Shown piece by piece: positions 27,093 through 37,371 of a DNA stretch of 64,000 nucleotides. This DNA is from Vitreoscilla filiformis (GTDB lineage Bacteria > Pseudomonadota > Gammaproteobacteria > Burkholderiales > Burkholderiaceae_C). The notes under the pieces were generated by a model. That model ran no database searches. It was not told where the DNA came from and was given only the letters and a program-made list of their open reading frames with translations. Every line of letters starts with the position of its first letter. Position 1 is the stretch's first letter. Location: contig NZ_CP022423.1 of NCBI RefSeq assembly GCF_002222655.1, forward strand, positions 2,666,001 through 2,730,000, read 5' to 3'. The position numbers were made by a program, and so were the translations under genes.

Positions 27093-27150
27093 AAGCTGCC
27101 GGCTGTACTGCCTGCCTAGCGACTCTACTATGTCACCACGGTTCGATTAT

Positions 27151-27185
27151 GTGGCAAGCGCGTTGTGGTTGCACAATCTTGCCAC
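27151..27185. promoter_or_regulatory. Second inverted repeat between the PEP-CTERM gene and alaS
   Basis: Perfect 8-bp arms GTGGCAAG (27151-27158) and CTTGCCAC (27178-27185). On either strand the arm begins TGGCA, reminiscent of a sigma-54 -24 element, but the expected GC 10 bases later is absent or misplaced. It lies 120-155 bases upstream of the PEP-CTERM start and just before the alaS stop side. A regulator operator is the likeliest reading. Confidence 0.35.
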
Positions 27186-27232
27186 GATTGAACCCCTAAA
27201 GTGTGGTGGTTCGGGAACGTTTTCGGGGCATC

Positions 27233-29863
27233 TCAGGACAACCGATCTCCCACCCACGCCAACACCGAGCCCAATGCCGTCGGCACCGCCGCCGCGTTGG
27301 TGCCACCGGCCATGGCCATGTCCGGCTTGCCACCGCCCTTGCCACCCACTTGTTGGGCGACGAAGTTCACCAGCTCACCGGCCTTGACCTTGGCAGTGGT
27401 GTCAGCCGTGACACCCGCAGCCAGTTGAACCTTGGCACCGTCCACAGCGGCCAGCACGATGACGGCGGTTTTCAGCTTGTCCTTGAGCTTGTCCATCGTT
27501 TCGCGCAGGGTCTTGGCGTCGGCACCTTCGAGCTTGGCGGCCAGCACTTTGACGCCATTCACGTCCACAGCCTGGCTCAGCAGCTCGTCGCCTTGGGCCG
27601 AAGCCAGCTTGCCCTTCAGGGCCGCGACTTCCTTTTCCAATGCGCGCACTTGTTCGAGCACGGCGCTGACGCGGGTTTCCAGCTCGCTCGGTGCAGCCTT
27701 CAGGGTGCCGGCCACATGGGTGACGGTGGTTTCGAGCCCTTGCAGGTAGGCCAAGGCGTTGTCGCCCGTGACAGCCTCGACGCGGCGGATGCCCGCAGCC
27801 ACGCCGCTTTCAGCCACGATCTTGAACAGGCCAATGTCCCCCGTGGCCTTGACGTGCGTGCCGCCGCACAGTTCCTTCGAGCTGCCGATGGTTTGCACGC
27901 GCACGGTTTCGCCGTACTTCTCGCCAAACAGCATCATGGCGCCGGACTTTTGCGCGTCGTCGAGCGCCATCACCTGCGCCACGGCACCAGCGTTGGCCAG
28001 GATTTCGGCGTTAACGAGGGCTTCTACCTTGCGGATTTGCGCATCCGTCACCGGAGCGCCGTGGGCAAAGTCGAAACGGGTGCGCTCGGGCGTGACCAGC
28101 GAGCCCTTTTGTTGGACATGCGCGCCCAGCACTTCGCGCAGCGCTTTGTGCATCAAGTGGGTGGCACTGTGGTTGCGCACGATCTTGGCGCGGCGCTCGG
28201 CGTTCACACGAGCGGCGAACACGTCGCCCACCTTCACGCTGCCTTCGACGATGCGCCCGTGGTGGCCGAACACGTCGGCCTGAATCTTCATCGTGTCTTC
28301 CACCAGCACGCGGGAGGTGGGGTTGCGCAGCTCGCCGGCGTCGCCCACTTGGCCGCCGCTTTCGGCGTAGAAGGGGGTGTGATCCAGCACGATCACGGCA
28401 TCGTCGCCGGCGTTGGCGGCTTCAACTTGTGTGCCGTCCACGTACACCGCCACCACGGTGGAGGTGTCGCAGGTCAGATGCTCGTAGCCGTGGAAGGCGG
28501 TGGCCACGCCGCTGTATTCCAAACCAGCGGCCATCTTGAACTTGCCGGCGGCGCGGGCTTGTTCGCGCTGGCGGTTCATGGCAGCTTCGAAACCGGCGCT
28601 GTCCACCGTCACGCCGCGCTCGCGGCAGACATCGGCGGTCAAGTCCACCGGGAAGCCGTAGGTGTCGTGCAACTTGAAGGCGGTTTCGCCGTCGATTTGC
28701 TTGGTGCCGGAAGACAGCGCGCCTTCCAGAATTTCCATGCCGCGCTCGATGGTCTGGAAGAACCGCTCTTCCTCGGCCTTCAGCACTTCGGTCACACGGG
28801 CTTGGGCGGCGCGCAGTTCGGGGTAAGCCTCGCCCATTTGCGTCACCAGCTCGGCGACGATGGCGTGGAAGAACGGCTTGCGGGCGCCCAGCTTGTAGCC
28901 GTGGCGGATGGCGCGGCGGGCGATGCGGCGCAGCACGTAGCCCCGGCCTTCGTTGCCCGGAATCACACCATCGACGATGGTGAAGGAGCAAGCGCGGATG
29001 TGATCCGCAATCACCTTCAGGCTGGGGGAATCGGCGTCTACATCGGCACCACCTGCGGCTTCGACGGCGGCTTTGGACGCACCGATCAGGCCGACGAAGG
29101 TGTCGATCTCGTAATTGGAATGAACGTGTTGCAGCACAGCGGCGATGCGCTCCAAGCCCATGCCGGTGTCCACCGAAGGCTTGGGCAGCTTGTGCATCAC
29201 GCCGTCTTCTGTGCGGTTGAACTGCATGAAGACGTTGTTCCAGATTTCGATGTAGCGGTCGCCATCTTCATCCGGGCTGCCCGGGGGGCCGCCGGGGATG
29301 CCTTCGCCGTGGTCGTAGAAAATTTCGGTGCAGGGGCCGCAGGGGCCGGTGTCGCCCATCATCCAGAAGTTGTCGGACATGTAGCGGCCACCCTTGTTGT
29401 CACCGATGCGGATGATCCGCTCGGCGGGCACGCCCACCACCTTGTTCCAGATGTCGTAAGCCTCATCGTCTTCCGAATAGACGGTGACCCAAAGCTTGTC
29501 CGCCGGCAGCTTGAAATGCCCCGTCAGCAGCTCCCAGGCGTAGCTGATGGCATCGTGCTTGAAATAGTCCCCGAAGCTGAAGTTGCCCAGCATTTCGAAG
29601 AAGGTGTGGTGGCGTGCGGTGTAGCCGACGTTGTCCAAGTCGTTGTGCTTGCCACCGGCGCGGATGCACTTTTGCGCCGTGGTGGCGCGGGTGTAGGGGC
29701 GCTTGTCAAAGCCCAGGAACACGTCCTTGAACTGGTTCATGCCAGCGTTGGTGAACAACAGCGTCGGGTCATCACCCGGCACCACCGGGCTGGAGGCCAC
29801 GATCTGGTGGCCCTTGGACTCGAAGAACTTCAGGAAGGTGTTGCGAATCTCGGAGGCTTTCAT
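27233..29863 (-). CDS. alaS: Alanyl-tRNA synthetase
   Basis: An 876-residue class II synthetase, the usual length. The N-terminal catalytic domain starts [19 protein letters not shown] and includes [15 protein letters not shown] and [12 protein letters not shown]. The editing domain has the zinc-type motifs HSATHLMH and [13 protein letters not shown] that clear mischarged Ser/Gly-tRNA(Ala). The C-terminal C-Ala domain has a coiled coil and a Gly-rich end ([15 protein letters not shown]). It follows putA on the same strand after 33 bases, which is probably coincidental; its own promoter may lie within the putA end. Confidence 0.97.
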   Translation of the reverse strand: MKASEIRNTFLKFFESKGHQIVASSPVVPGDDPTLLFTNAGMNQFKDVFLGFDKRPYTRATTAQKCIRAGGKHNDLDNVGYTARHHTFFEMLGNFSFGDYFKHDAISYAWELLTGHFKLPADKLWVTVYSEDDEAYDIWNKVVGVPAERIIRIGDNKGGRYMSDNFWMMGDTGPCGPCTEIFYDHGEGIPGGPPGSPDEDGDRYIEIWNNVFMQFNRTEDGVMHKLPKPSVDTGMGLERIAAVLQHVHSNYEIDTFVGLIGASKAAVEAAGGADVDADSPSLKVIADHIRACSFTIVDGVIPGNEGRGYVLRRIARRAIRHGYKLGARKPFFHAIVAELVTQMGEAYPELRAAQARVTEVLKAEEERFFQTIERGMEILEGALSSGTKQIDGETAFKLHDTYGFPVDLTADVCRERGVTVDSAGFEAAMNRQREQARAAGKFKMAAGLEYSGVATAFHGYEHLTCDTSTVVAVYVDGTQVEAANAGDDAVIVLDHTPFYAESGGQVGDAGELRNPTSRVLVEDTMKIQADVFGHHGRIVEGSVKVGDVFAARVNAERRAKIVRNHSATHLMHKALREVLGAHVQQKGSLVTPERTRFDFAHGAPVTDAQIRKVEALVNAEILANAGAVAQVMALDDAQKSGAMMLFGEKYGETVRVQTIGSSKELCGGTHVKATGDIGLFKIVAESGVAAGIRRVEAVTGDNALAYLQGLETTVTHVAGTLKAAPSELETRVSAVLEQVRALEKEVAALKGKLASAQGDELLSQAVDVNGVKVLAAKLEGADAKTLRETMDKLKDKLKTAVIVLAAVDGAKVQLAAGVTADTTAKVKAGELVNFVAQQVGGKGGGKPDMAMAGGTNAAAVPTALGSVLAWVGDRLS

Positions 29864-29896
29864 CCGGGGCTTTCGAAGCGAACAAAACCGCGAATT

Positions 29897-32800
29897 TTAC
29901 GATCCCGCCAGCAAAGCGACATTGCCACCCGCCGCCGCCGTGTTCACCGTGACCGTTTGCTCGGCGCAGAAACGGTAAAGATAGTGCGGCCCACCCGCCT
30001 TCGGCCCGGTGCCGGACAGCCCCTCGCCCCCAAACGGCTGCACCCCGACCACCGCGCCGATCATGTTCCGGTTCACGTACACATTGCCCACCCGCGCCGC
30101 GTGCGCGAGCTGCTGCGCCCGGCCATCGATGCGCGTTTGCACGCCCAACGTCAGGCCGTAACCCAGGGCGTTGATTTGGCGCACCACCGCCGCCGCGTCG
30201 GTGGCGCCGCTGGCGGTTTGCCCCGGCCCCCAGCGCACAACGTGCAGCACCGGCCCGAACAACTCCTGGCGCACATCGGCGATGCGCGCCAGCTCAAACG
30301 CCACCGGCGCCAGCAGATTCGGCACCGCCTGCGCGAGCGTTGGCATCGGTGAGCGAGCGATGAGCCGCGCTTCACCCTCCAAACGCGCCACCTGTTGCCG
30401 CAGATGCGCGTGCGCCTCACCATCGATCAGCGGGCCGACATCGGTGTCCAGGCGCGCAGGGTCGCCCAGGCGCAGCTCGGCGGTGGCGCCGGCCAACATG
30501 GTCAACACCCCGTCGGCGATGGCTTCGTGGACACACAGCAAACGCAGCGCCGAACACCGTTGCCCGGCTGAACGAAAAGCGCTTTGCACCACGGCATCGA
30601 CCACCTGTTCGGGCAGGGCGGTGGAGTCCACCAACATGGCGTTCAGCCCCCCGGTTTCGGCGATCAGCGGCACGATGGGGCCGTCCTTCGCTGCCAGCGC
30701 CCGCTGAATGAGTTTGGCGACTTGGGTTGAGCCGGTGAAACACACGCCGGCGGTGCGTTCGTCCGCCACCAGGGCAGCGCCGACGGTGTCACCGGGGCCG
30801 TGCAGCAGCGCCAAGGCATCGGCGGGCACGCCCGCTTCGTGCAACACGGCAACGAAGCGTGCCGCCACCGCCGGCGTTTGCTCGGCGGGTTTGGCGGCCA
30901 CGCTGTTGCCCGTCACCAACGCGGCCACGACCTGGCCGGCAAAAATCGCCAACGGGAAATTCCACGGGCTGATGCAGACGAACACCCCGCGCCCAGTGCA
31001 ACGCAAGGTGTTGCGCTCGCCCGTTGGGCCGGGCAAGAGCTGTTCGCCCAAACGCTCCTCAGCTTGCTGGGCGTAGTAGCGGCAGAAGTCGATGGCTTCG
31101 CGCACTTCGGCCACGGCATCGCCCAGGGTTTTGTGGGCTTCTTTCACCAACAGGCCGCAAAACTCAGGCAACCGCGCTTCCAGCGCCGCCGCAGCGCGGC
31201 GCAGCACGGCAGCGCGTTCGGCCAGCGGGTACGCTTCCCAGCTTTCAAAACCGTGGGCCAGGCGCGTCATCGTGTCCGCCACGCTGGCGGGGGCGCTTTC
31301 GGGGATGCGCTCCACTTGCGTGCTGGCCAGCGCGGTGTGCAAGGTCGCCCAATGCGCCGGGCAGGTGACATCCCACCCCGCCGCGTTGGCGCGGGCCGGG
31401 CCAAACAACTGCGGCGGCAGCGGCAGCCCTTCGACGCCGGTTTTCAGCGCCTCGCGGGCAGCCCGCAGCGGTGAGGCCAGCAGCTCGCCGGCGTCCACCT
31501 GCGGGTCGGCCAACTGATGCACGAAGGAAGAATTGGCGCCGTTCTCCAACAACCGGCGCACGAGGTAGGCGAGCAAATCCCGGTGCTCTCCCACGGGGGC
31601 GTAAACGCGGCAGGTCGGCACCGTGGCGCCGGTGGCGCCCAGCACTTCGCGGTACACCCCTTCACCCATGCCGTGCAGGCGCTGCATTTCGTAATCGAGG
31701 CCCGGGCGGGCGCCGGCCAATTCAGCCAGTTGCGCCACCGCCGCGATGGTGCCAGCGTTGTGGGTGGCGAATTGTGGATAAATCACCTCCCGCGCCGCCA
31801 GCAGCGCCGAGGCACAGGCGAGGTAATTCGCATCCGTGTGGGCCTTGCGGGTGAACACCGGGTAATGCGCCAAACCCAGCTCTTGGGCGCGTTTGATCTC
31901 ACCATCCCAGTACGCGCCTTTGACCAAGCGCACCATGAAACGCAAGCCGCGTGCGCGGGCGATGCGCGCCACTTCTTCCACCACCGCCAGCGCCCGGGTT
32001 TGATAGGCCTGCACTGCCAGCCCGAAACCGCGCCAGCGCGGATGCCGCTGTGCCACCCACTCGGCCAGCGCCTCGAACACGTCCAGTGACAGTTCGAGCC
32101 GATCCACTTCTTCCGCGTCGATGGTGAGATTGATGTCGGCGGCGGCGGCCAGATCGATGAGGCGCATCACCTCGGGCACGAGTTCCCCCAACACGCGCTC
32201 ACGCTGCGCCCATTCGTAGCGCGCATGCAGCGCCGACAGCTTGATGGAAATGCCATCCTGATCGGGCGGGCCAGCATCTGGCTGTTGCGCGGCGCGGCGG
32301 GCCAGGGCTTCGATGGCCTGCACATAAGCCGCGTGATAGCGGCGTGCATCGGCTTGGGTGCGGGCGCCTTCGCCCAGCATGTCGTAGGAGAAGCGCAGGC
32401 GCGGCTGGTGGCGGCGTTGGCTGTCCGCCTCGCCCATGGCTTCATCGATGTTGCGCCCGAGCACGAACTGGCGCCCCAGCAACTGGATGGCGCGCACCGT
32501 CGCCGCCACAACGGTGCGGGCGCCCAGGCGTTGCAACAGGCCGGGTTTGGCGGCGGGGGCGCCGTCGCCCTCGCTGGCCGGCAGCCAGTGTTTGGCCAGG
32601 GCGATGGCTTGGGAGGACAGCTTGGCCAGCATCGCGTGTTCGCCTTCGCCGGAGAACTGGGCGTGGCCGAGCTGGTCGGCGGTGAGAGCGATGGCGGTTT
32701 CGGCGTCCGGCACGCGCAGCAGGGCTTCGGCCAGGCGCATCAGGGCCAAGCCTTCGGCGCTGGAAATCGGGTATTCCTTGAGCAGACTTTCCATGGCCCA

Positions 32801-32980
32801 GAACGGCGCCGGGTGGACGCGCACCTGCTCCACCCACGGTGTGGCCCGCGCCACCACGCTGGCCCACGTCAAGCCCTCCAAGCGCCCGAGCGCCTGCGTC
32901 AGCGGCGCCGACTCCGCTTGATAGGGAAACGGCAAACGCTGGCGCGCAGCTTGCGTGGGGGCAAATGTGACGAAGCTCAT
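29897..32980 (-). CDS. putA: Bifunctional proline dehydrogenase / glutamate-semialdehyde dehydrogenase PutA
   Basis: A 1027-residue membrane-associated flavoenzyme that oxidises proline to glutamate. The FAD-linked proline dehydrogenase barrel spans about 150-470 (GISIKLSALHARYEWAQ, RLVKGAYWDGEIKRAQELG, FATHNAGTIAAV). The aldehyde dehydrogenase follows from about 530 (CISPWNFPLAIF, FTGSTQVAKLI, ETGGLNAMLVDST, catalytic Cys in SAGQRCSALR). It lacks the N-terminal ribbon-helix-helix of trifunctional PutA, so it is not self-regulating. The ATG at 32980 has AAGGAG 8 bases upstream; a TTG two codons earlier is less likely. The divergent Lrp-type gene is its probable regulator. Confidence 0.95.
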   Translation of the reverse strand: MSFVTFAPTQAARQRLPFPYQAESAPLTQALGRLEGLTWASVVARATPWVEQVRVHPAPFWAMESLLKEYPISSAEGLALMRLAEALLRVPDAETAIALTADQLGHAQFSGEGEHAMLAKLSSQAIALAKHWLPASEGDGAPAAKPGLLQRLGARTVVAATVRAIQLLGRQFVLGRNIDEAMGEADSQRRHQPRLRFSYDMLGEGARTQADARRYHAAYVQAIEALARRAAQQPDAGPPDQDGISIKLSALHARYEWAQRERVLGELVPEVMRLIDLAAAADINLTIDAEEVDRLELSLDVFEALAEWVAQRHPRWRGFGLAVQAYQTRALAVVEEVARIARARGLRFMVRLVKGAYWDGEIKRAQELGLAHYPVFTRKAHTDANYLACASALLAAREVIYPQFATHNAGTIAAVAQLAELAGARPGLDYEMQRLHGMGEGVYREVLGATGATVPTCRVYAPVGEHRDLLAYLVRRLLENGANSSFVHQLADPQVDAGELLASPLRAAREALKTGVEGLPLPPQLFGPARANAAGWDVTCPAHWATLHTALASTQVERIPESAPASVADTMTRLAHGFESWEAYPLAERAAVLRRAAAALEARLPEFCGLLVKEAHKTLGDAVAEVREAIDFCRYYAQQAEERLGEQLLPGPTGERNTLRCTGRGVFVCISPWNFPLAIFAGQVVAALVTGNSVAAKPAEQTPAVAARFVAVLHEAGVPADALALLHGPGDTVGAALVADERTAGVCFTGSTQVAKLIQRALAAKDGPIVPLIAETGGLNAMLVDSTALPEQVVDAVVQSAFRSAGQRCSALRLLCVHEAIADGVLTMLAGATAELRLGDPARLDTDVGPLIDGEAHAHLRQQVARLEGEARLIARSPMPTLAQAVPNLLAPVAFELARIADVRQELFGPVLHVVRWGPGQTASGATDAAAVVRQINALGYGLTLGVQTRIDGRAQQLAHAARVGNVYVNRNMIGAVVGVQPFGGEGLSGTGPKAGGPHYLYRFCAEQTVTVNTAAAGGNVALLAGS

Positions 32981-33075
32981 GGGCAAATCTCCTTGGCTGG
33001 AACAATCGTCAGCTTAAAGATGATCTGATAGAGATAAATTCGTAGTTTTGAAAGAGTTGCCGGATTTTTACAACC

Positions 33076-33564
33076 ATGAAAACGATGAACGACACAATCG
33101 ACAGCCGCGATCTGGACAAGATCGACCTGCGCATCCTGCGTGTGCTGCAAAACGATGGGCGCATCAGCAATCTGAAGTTGGCCGAGGAGGTGCATTTGTC
33201 GCCCACGGCGGTGCTGGAGCGCGTCAAGCGCCTCACGCGTGAGGGTTACATCCTGGGCTACGAAGCGCGGCTCAACCCGGCGAAGTTGGGGGCGGGGCTG
33301 CTGGTGTTCGTCGAGGTGCTGCTAGACCGCACCGTGCAAGACGTGATGGACAACTTCCGTGCCGCCGTGCAGGTTCGCCCGGAAATTTTGGAGTGCCACT
33401 TGGTGGCCGGGGGTTTCGATTACCTGCTCAAAACCCGGGTGGCGGACATGGCGGCGTATCGCACCTTCATTGGCAACGTCATCTGGTCACTGCCCGGTGT
33501 GCGGGAAACGCGCACCTATGCGGTGATGGAAGAAGTGAAAAACACCTGCGCGCTGAGTTTTTGA
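33076..33564 (+). CDS. Lrp/AsnC family transcriptional regulator (PutR-like)
   Basis: A 162-residue regulator. The N-terminal winged HTH (DKIDLRILRVLQNDGRISNLKLAEEVHLSPTAVLERVKRL, in segments) is followed by a RAM ligand-binding domain (GLLVFVEVLLDRT, LECHLVAGGFDYLLKTRVADMAAYRTF). It is divergent from putA across a 95-base AT-rich gap, the classic arrangement of PutR, which activates putA in response to proline. The ATG at 33076 is used; an ATG 9 bases later is possible. The intergenic region contains AT-rich stretches suited to Lrp binding, but no clear operator was identified. Confidence 0.92.
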   Translation: MKTMNDTIDSRDLDKIDLRILRVLQNDGRISNLKLAEEVHLSPTAVLERVKRLTREGYILGYEARLNPAKLGAGLLVFVEVLLDRTVQDVMDNFRAAVQVRPEILECHLVAGGFDYLLKTRVADMAAYRTFIGNVIWSLPGVRETRTYAVMEEVKNTCALSF

Positions 33565-33621
33565 GCGCACCCACACCAATCGGGAGGCTGAACACCCGTT
33601 ACACGTTCAACGTCCTAAACG

Positions 33622-33652
33622 AAAAAAGCCCCAAGTTTTGCAACTTGGGGCT
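33622..33652 (-). terminator. Rho-independent terminator of the tRNA-Val pair
   Basis: An 11-bp perfect stem AGCCCCAAGTT (33627-33637) / AACTTGGGGCT (33642-33652), followed on the minus strand by six or more T (complement of the A-run at 33622-33627). It ends transcription of the two minus-strand tRNA genes and may slow the converging regulator transcript. Confidence 0.9.
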
Positions 33653-33656
33653 GATT

Positions 33657-33731
33657 TGGTGGGCAGTGCAGGGTTCGAACCTGCGACCCCTGCCGTGTGA
33701 AGGCAGTGCTCTACCGCTGAGCTAACTGCCC
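33657..33731 (-). tRNA. tRNA-Val (anticodon CAC), copy 2
   Basis: A 75-base tRNA including an encoded CCA end. The acceptor arms GGGCAGT / ACTGCCC pair fully, the D-arm TAGCTCAGCGGTAGAGC is standard, and the anticodon stem CTGCC/GGCAG encloses the loop TTCACAC, giving anticodon CAC (reads GUG). The T-arm GCAGGTTCGAACCCTGC is perfect. It differs from the copy at 33764-33838 only by an A5-U68 pair in the acceptor stem instead of G5-C68. Confidence 0.96.
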
Positions 33732-33763
33732 GGAATCTTGCGATGCCGGGTTGGCCGGGAACC

Positions 33764-33838
33764 TGGTGGGCGGTGCAGGGTTCGAACCTGCGACCCCTGC
33801 CGTGTGAAGGCAGTGCTCTACCGCTGAGCTAACCGCCC
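33764..33838 (-). tRNA. tRNA-Val (anticodon CAC), copy 1
   Basis: A 75-base tRNA with an encoded CCA end, transcribed first of the pair and starting 29 bases after the dnaQ stop. The acceptor stem is GGGCGGT / ACCGCCC and the anticodon loop TTCACAC gives CAC. All bases between the acceptor arms are identical to the copy 32 bases downstream. No separate promoter was recognised in the short gap after dnaQ, so it may depend on an internal promoter in dnaQ or on read-through. Confidence 0.96.
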
Positions 33839-33867
33839 TGCTTGCTGCGCTGAAAAATCAGCAGCAA

Positions 33868-34602
33868 TCAGGAAAGACTGCGATTATGGGAAAGATTTCT
33901 CCACAGCGCAAGTCCCCCACTGGATTTGTCAAGTTCTTTCAGCGCCATCTCGTGGGCCTGGGCCTCGATGGGATCGGGTTCGATCACCGGCAACACCACA
34001 CTGCGCAAATCCAGCGCATCCAGCGTCTGCACGGTCTTTTGGACGGTTGAGGCATCCGCTTGCGCCTCGTCGATGACCAGCGAGTGCTGGCCGCGTGTCA
34101 TGCGGATGTACACCTCGGCGAGCAACTCGCAGTCCAGCAAAGCGCCGTGGAAGGTGCGGCTGGAGTTGTCCACCTCCAAGCGCCGGCACAGGGCATCCAA
34201 CGAGTTGGCCTTGCCGGGGTAGGTTTCCCGTGCCATTTGCAGGCTGTCGGTCACCGCCGCCACGGTTTGGCTCAACGGCGGGCGCCCAAGGCGTTTGAGC
34301 TCGGCGTTCAAAAAGCCCATGTCGAACGCCGCGTTGTGGATGATCAGCTCAGCGCCCGCAACGAACGCCAGAAAATCATCGGCAACCTCCGCAAACTTGG
34401 GTTTATCGGCCAGAAACGCATCGGTCAGGCCGTGGATGCGCACCGCCTCTTCGCCGTTTTTACGCTCCGGGTTGAGGTAGTAGTGCCGATGTTGCCCCGT
34501 CAACCGCCGGCCATCCATCTCCACACACGCCAGCTCGACCACCCGATCCCCAGCATCAGGAGACAGGCCCGTGGTTTCCGTGTCCAGAAAAATCTGCCTC
34601 AT
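33868..34602 (-). CDS. dnaQ: DNA polymerase III subunit epsilon (proofreading exonuclease)
   Basis: A 244-residue DEDDh 3'-5' exonuclease. The motifs are [15 protein letters not shown] (Exo I, D and E), [11 protein letters not shown] (Exo II) and [14 protein letters not shown] (Exo III, H and D). The C-terminal 60 residues form the linker and the alpha-subunit binding segment. The ATG at 34602 overlaps the lgt stop by 4 bases, so the two are co-translated. Two tRNA-Val genes follow it. Confidence 0.95.
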   Translation of the reverse strand: MRQIFLDTETTGLSPDAGDRVVELACVEMDGRRLTGQHRHYYLNPERKNGEEAVRIHGLTDAFLADKPKFAEVADDFLAFVAGAELIIHNAAFDMGFLNAELKRLGRPPLSQTVAAVTDSLQMARETYPGKANSLDALCRRLEVDNSSRTFHGALLDCELLAEVYIRMTRGQHSLVIDEAQADASTVQKTVQTLDALDLRSVVLPVIEPDPIEAQAHEMALKELDKSSGGLALWRNLSHNRSLS

Positions 34603-35420
34603 CCCACATGCCCCTTGGGACGAGCGGCCCAAATCCAAAGAACCCAACCCAGCAAAATCATCGGCAGGCACAGCCATTGGCCCATGCTCATGCCCAGGGA
34701 CAGCAGCCCCAGAAAACTGTCTGGCTCACGGAAATACTCGGCCACAAAACGCAAACTGCCATAACCCATCAGGAAGGCCGCCGACACCTGTCCCCAGGGT
34801 CGCCGCTTGGCTCCAACGCCCCACCACATCAAGCCGAACAGCAGCAAGCCCTCCAGCAAAAACTGGTAGAGCTGCGACGGGTGACGTGCCAATCCGTCTT
34901 GTGCCTGCGGGAACACCATCGCCCAGGGCAGCGTCGGATCGGCCACCCGACCCCACAACTCTCCGTTGATGAAGTTACCGATGCGCCCGCTGGCCAAACC
35001 CGTGGGCACACACGGCGCAATCAAATCCATCAGTTGGAGATAGGGGCGCTCATGCAAACGGGCGTATATCCACAACGCCACCACCACCCCAAGCAAGCCG
35101 CCGTGAAACGCCATCCCGCCGCGCCACACATAAAACACCTCCAGAGGATGTGCCATGTAGTAGGCCGGTTTGTAGAACAGCACGTAGCCCAAACGGCCAC
35201 CGATGATCACCCCGAGCACACCGTAAAACAGGATGTCCTCCACATCCCGGCGGCTCCAGCCTTGTTCGGCAAACCAGGGCTTGGCCACGCGCCGCGAGGC
35301 CAGCCAGAGAAACAGCAAAAAGGCCACCAAGTAGGTCAGGCCGTACCAATGCACCTGAATGGGCAGGCCCAAAGACGTCAAGTCCAGGGCGATGGGATCG
35401 AACTGTGGATGGGTCAGCAT
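34599..35420 (-). CDS. lgt: Prolipoprotein diacylglyceryl transferase
   Basis: A 273-residue inner membrane enzyme that transfers diacylglycerol to the lipobox Cys of prolipoproteins. It has about seven hydrophobic segments and the signature [14 protein letters not shown], with the catalytic region [11 protein letters not shown] and [12 protein letters not shown]. The ATG at 35420 gives [14 protein letters not shown]; an ATG at 35450 is possible. Divergent from ilvD, a frequent neighbour in Burkholderiales. Confidence 0.96.
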   Translation of the reverse strand: MLTHPQFDPIALDLTSLGLPIQVHWYGLTYLVAFLLFLWLASRRVAKPWFAEQGWSRRDVEDILFYGVLGVIIGGRLGYVLFYKPAYYMAHPLEVFYVWRGGMAFHGGLLGVVVALWIYARLHERPYLQLMDLIAPCVPTGLASGRIGNFINGELWGRVADPTLPWAMVFPQAQDGLARHPSQLYQFLLEGLLLFGLMWWGVGAKRRPWGQVSAAFLMGYGSLRFVAEYFREPDSFLGLLSLGMSMGQWLCLPMILLGWVLWIWAARPKGHVG

Positions 35421-35508
35421 GGCCAGATCATAAGCGCCGCATGTGAACAAGCTCGGCGAGAATCACGCCCTTCGATGTTCCAACGCAGCCCCCAGAAAGG
35501 CTCCACCG

Positions 35509-37368
35509 ATGCCCGCCTACCGCTCCAAGACTTCCACCGCTGGCCGCAACATGGCTGGTGCGCGCTCGCTGTGGCGCGCCACCGGCATGAAGGATGGCGA
35601 CTTTGACAAGCCCATCATCGCCATTGCCAACAGCTTCACCCAGTTCGTGCCCGGCCACGTGCATCTGAAGGATTTGGGGCAACTGGTGGCGCGTGAAATC
35701 GAAGCCGCCGGCGGCGTGGCCAAGGAATTCAACACCATCGCCGTGGACGACGGCATCGCCATGGGCCACGACGGCATGCTGTACTCGCTGCCCAGCCGCG
35801 ACATCATTGCCGACTCGGTCGAGTACATGGTCAACGCCCACTGCGCCGACGCGCTGGTGTGCATCTCCAACTGCGACAAGATCACCCCAGGCATGTTGAT
35901 GGCCGCGATGCGCCTGAACATCCCCGTGGTGTTTGTGAGCGGTGGCCCGATGGAGGCCGGTAAGGTCAAGCTGGCCGTGCCGGGCACGCAAACCGTGCAG
36001 ATCAAGAAACTCGACCTGATCGACGCCATGGTGATGGCCGCTGACTCGAAGGTCTCGGATGCCGATGTCGCTGAAGTGGAACGCTCCGCTTGCCCGACCT
36101 GCGGCTCCTGCTCGGGCATGTTCACCGCCAACTCCATGAACTGCCTGACCGAGGCGCTGGGCCTGAGCCTGCCCGGCAACGGCACCGTGGTGGCCACACA
36201 CGCCGACCGCGAACAACTGTTCCTGCGTGCGGGCCGCCTGGCCGTGGAACTGTGCCAGCGCTACTACGAAGGCGGCGATGAAAGCGTGCTGCCACGCGCC
36301 GTGGGTTTCAAGGCGTTTGAAAACGCCATCACGCTGGACATCGCCATGGGCGGTTCGACCAACACCATCCTGCACCTGCTGGCCATCGCCCAAGAAGCTG
36401 AGATTGACTTCACGATGGCCGACATCGACCGCCTCTCACGTGTCGTGCCGCAGCTGTGCAAGGTGGCGCCGAACACCAACAAGTACCACATCGAAGATGT
36501 CCACCGTGCCGGTGGCATCTACGCCATCCTGGGTGAGCTGGAGCGCGCCGGCAAGCTGCACACCGACGTGCCCACCGTCCACACCCCAACCCTGGGCGAA
36601 GCCCTGGCGCAGTGGGACATCACCCGCACCCAGGACGAAGCCGTCCACACCTTCTACAAGGCTGGCCCCGCTGGCATCCCGACGCAAGTGGCCTTCAGCC
36701 AAAACACCCGCTGGCCCAGCCTGGATCTGGATCGTGCCGAAGGCTGCATCCGCTCGGGCGAACACGCTTTCTCGCAAGAGGGTGGCTTGGCCGTGCTGCG
36801 CGGCAACATCGCTCTGGACGGCTGTGTGGTGAAGACCGCTGGCGTCGATGACAGCCTGCTGGTGTTTGAAGGCCCGGCCTACGTCACCGAATCGCAAGAC
36901 GAAGCCGTGGCCGACATCCTGGCCGACAAGGTCAAGGCCGGCGATGTGGTGATCGTGCGCTACGAAGGCCCCAAGGGCGGCCCCGGTATGCAAGAAATGC
37001 TCTACCCGACCAGCTACATCAAGTCCAAGGGCTTGGGCAAAGCCTGCGCACTGTTGACGGATGGGCGCTTCTCGGGCGGCACGTCGGGCCTGTCAATCGG
37101 CCACTGCTCGCCGGAAGCCGCTGCGGGCGGCACCATCGGCTTGGTGAAGAACGGCGACCGCATCCGCATCGACATCCCCAACCGCAGCATCAACGTGCTG
37201 GTGAGCGATGAAGAACTGGCCGTGCGCCGCGCCGAGCAAGACGCCAAGGGCTGGAAGCCGGCGCTGCCGCGCCCGCGCAAGGTGTCCGCCGCCTTGAAGG
37301 CCTACGCCAAGCTGGCGACCAGCGCGGACAAGGGCGCCGTGCGCGATCTGTCTCAGTTGGACGACTGA
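35509..37368 (+). CDS. ilvD: Dihydroxy-acid dehydratase
   Basis: A 619-residue Fe-S dehydratase of branched-chain amino acid and pantothenate synthesis. The cluster ligands are in [11 protein letters not shown] and [18 protein letters not shown], and the C-terminal [20 protein letters not shown] is diagnostic. The start [19 protein letters not shown] is conserved; AGAAAGG lies 8-14 bases upstream of the ATG at 35509. Length matches E. coli IlvD (616). Divergent from lgt. Confidence 0.97.
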   Translation: MPAYRSKTSTAGRNMAGARSLWRATGMKDGDFDKPIIAIANSFTQFVPGHVHLKDLGQLVAREIEAAGGVAKEFNTIAVDDGIAMGHDGMLYSLPSRDIIADSVEYMVNAHCADALVCISNCDKITPGMLMAAMRLNIPVVFVSGGPMEAGKVKLAVPGTQTVQIKKLDLIDAMVMAADSKVSDADVAEVERSACPTCGSCSGMFTANSMNCLTEALGLSLPGNGTVVATHADREQLFLRAGRLAVELCQRYYEGGDESVLPRAVGFKAFENAITLDIAMGGSTNTILHLLAIAQEAEIDFTMADIDRLSRVVPQLCKVAPNTNKYHIEDVHRAGGIYAILGELERAGKLHTDVPTVHTPTLGEALAQWDITRTQDEAVHTFYKAGPAGIPTQVAFSQNTRWPSLDLDRAEGCIRSGEHAFSQEGGLAVLRGNIALDGCVVKTAGVDDSLLVFEGPAYVTESQDEAVADILADKVKAGDVVIVRYEGPKGGPGMQEMLYPTSYIKSKGLGKACALLTDGRFSGGTSGLSIGHCSPEAAAGGTIGLVKNGDRIRIDIPNRSINVLVSDEELAVRRAEQDAKGWKPALPRPRKVSAALKAYAKLATSADKGAVRDLSQLDD

Positions 37369-37371
37369 GGT

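Noticed and set aside
27151..27185. Sigma-54 promoter (-24/-12) for the PEP-CTERM gene
   Set aside because: TGGCA is present but the GG-to-GC distance is 9 instead of 10 on the minus strand, and the plus-strand copy has GT instead of GC.
27203..30352. A 1049-codon open frame on the plus strand across alaS and the end of putA
   Set aside because: It is antisense to two well-conserved genes; high GC third positions create long open antisense frames. The translation is His/Gly/Val-rich without any family motif.
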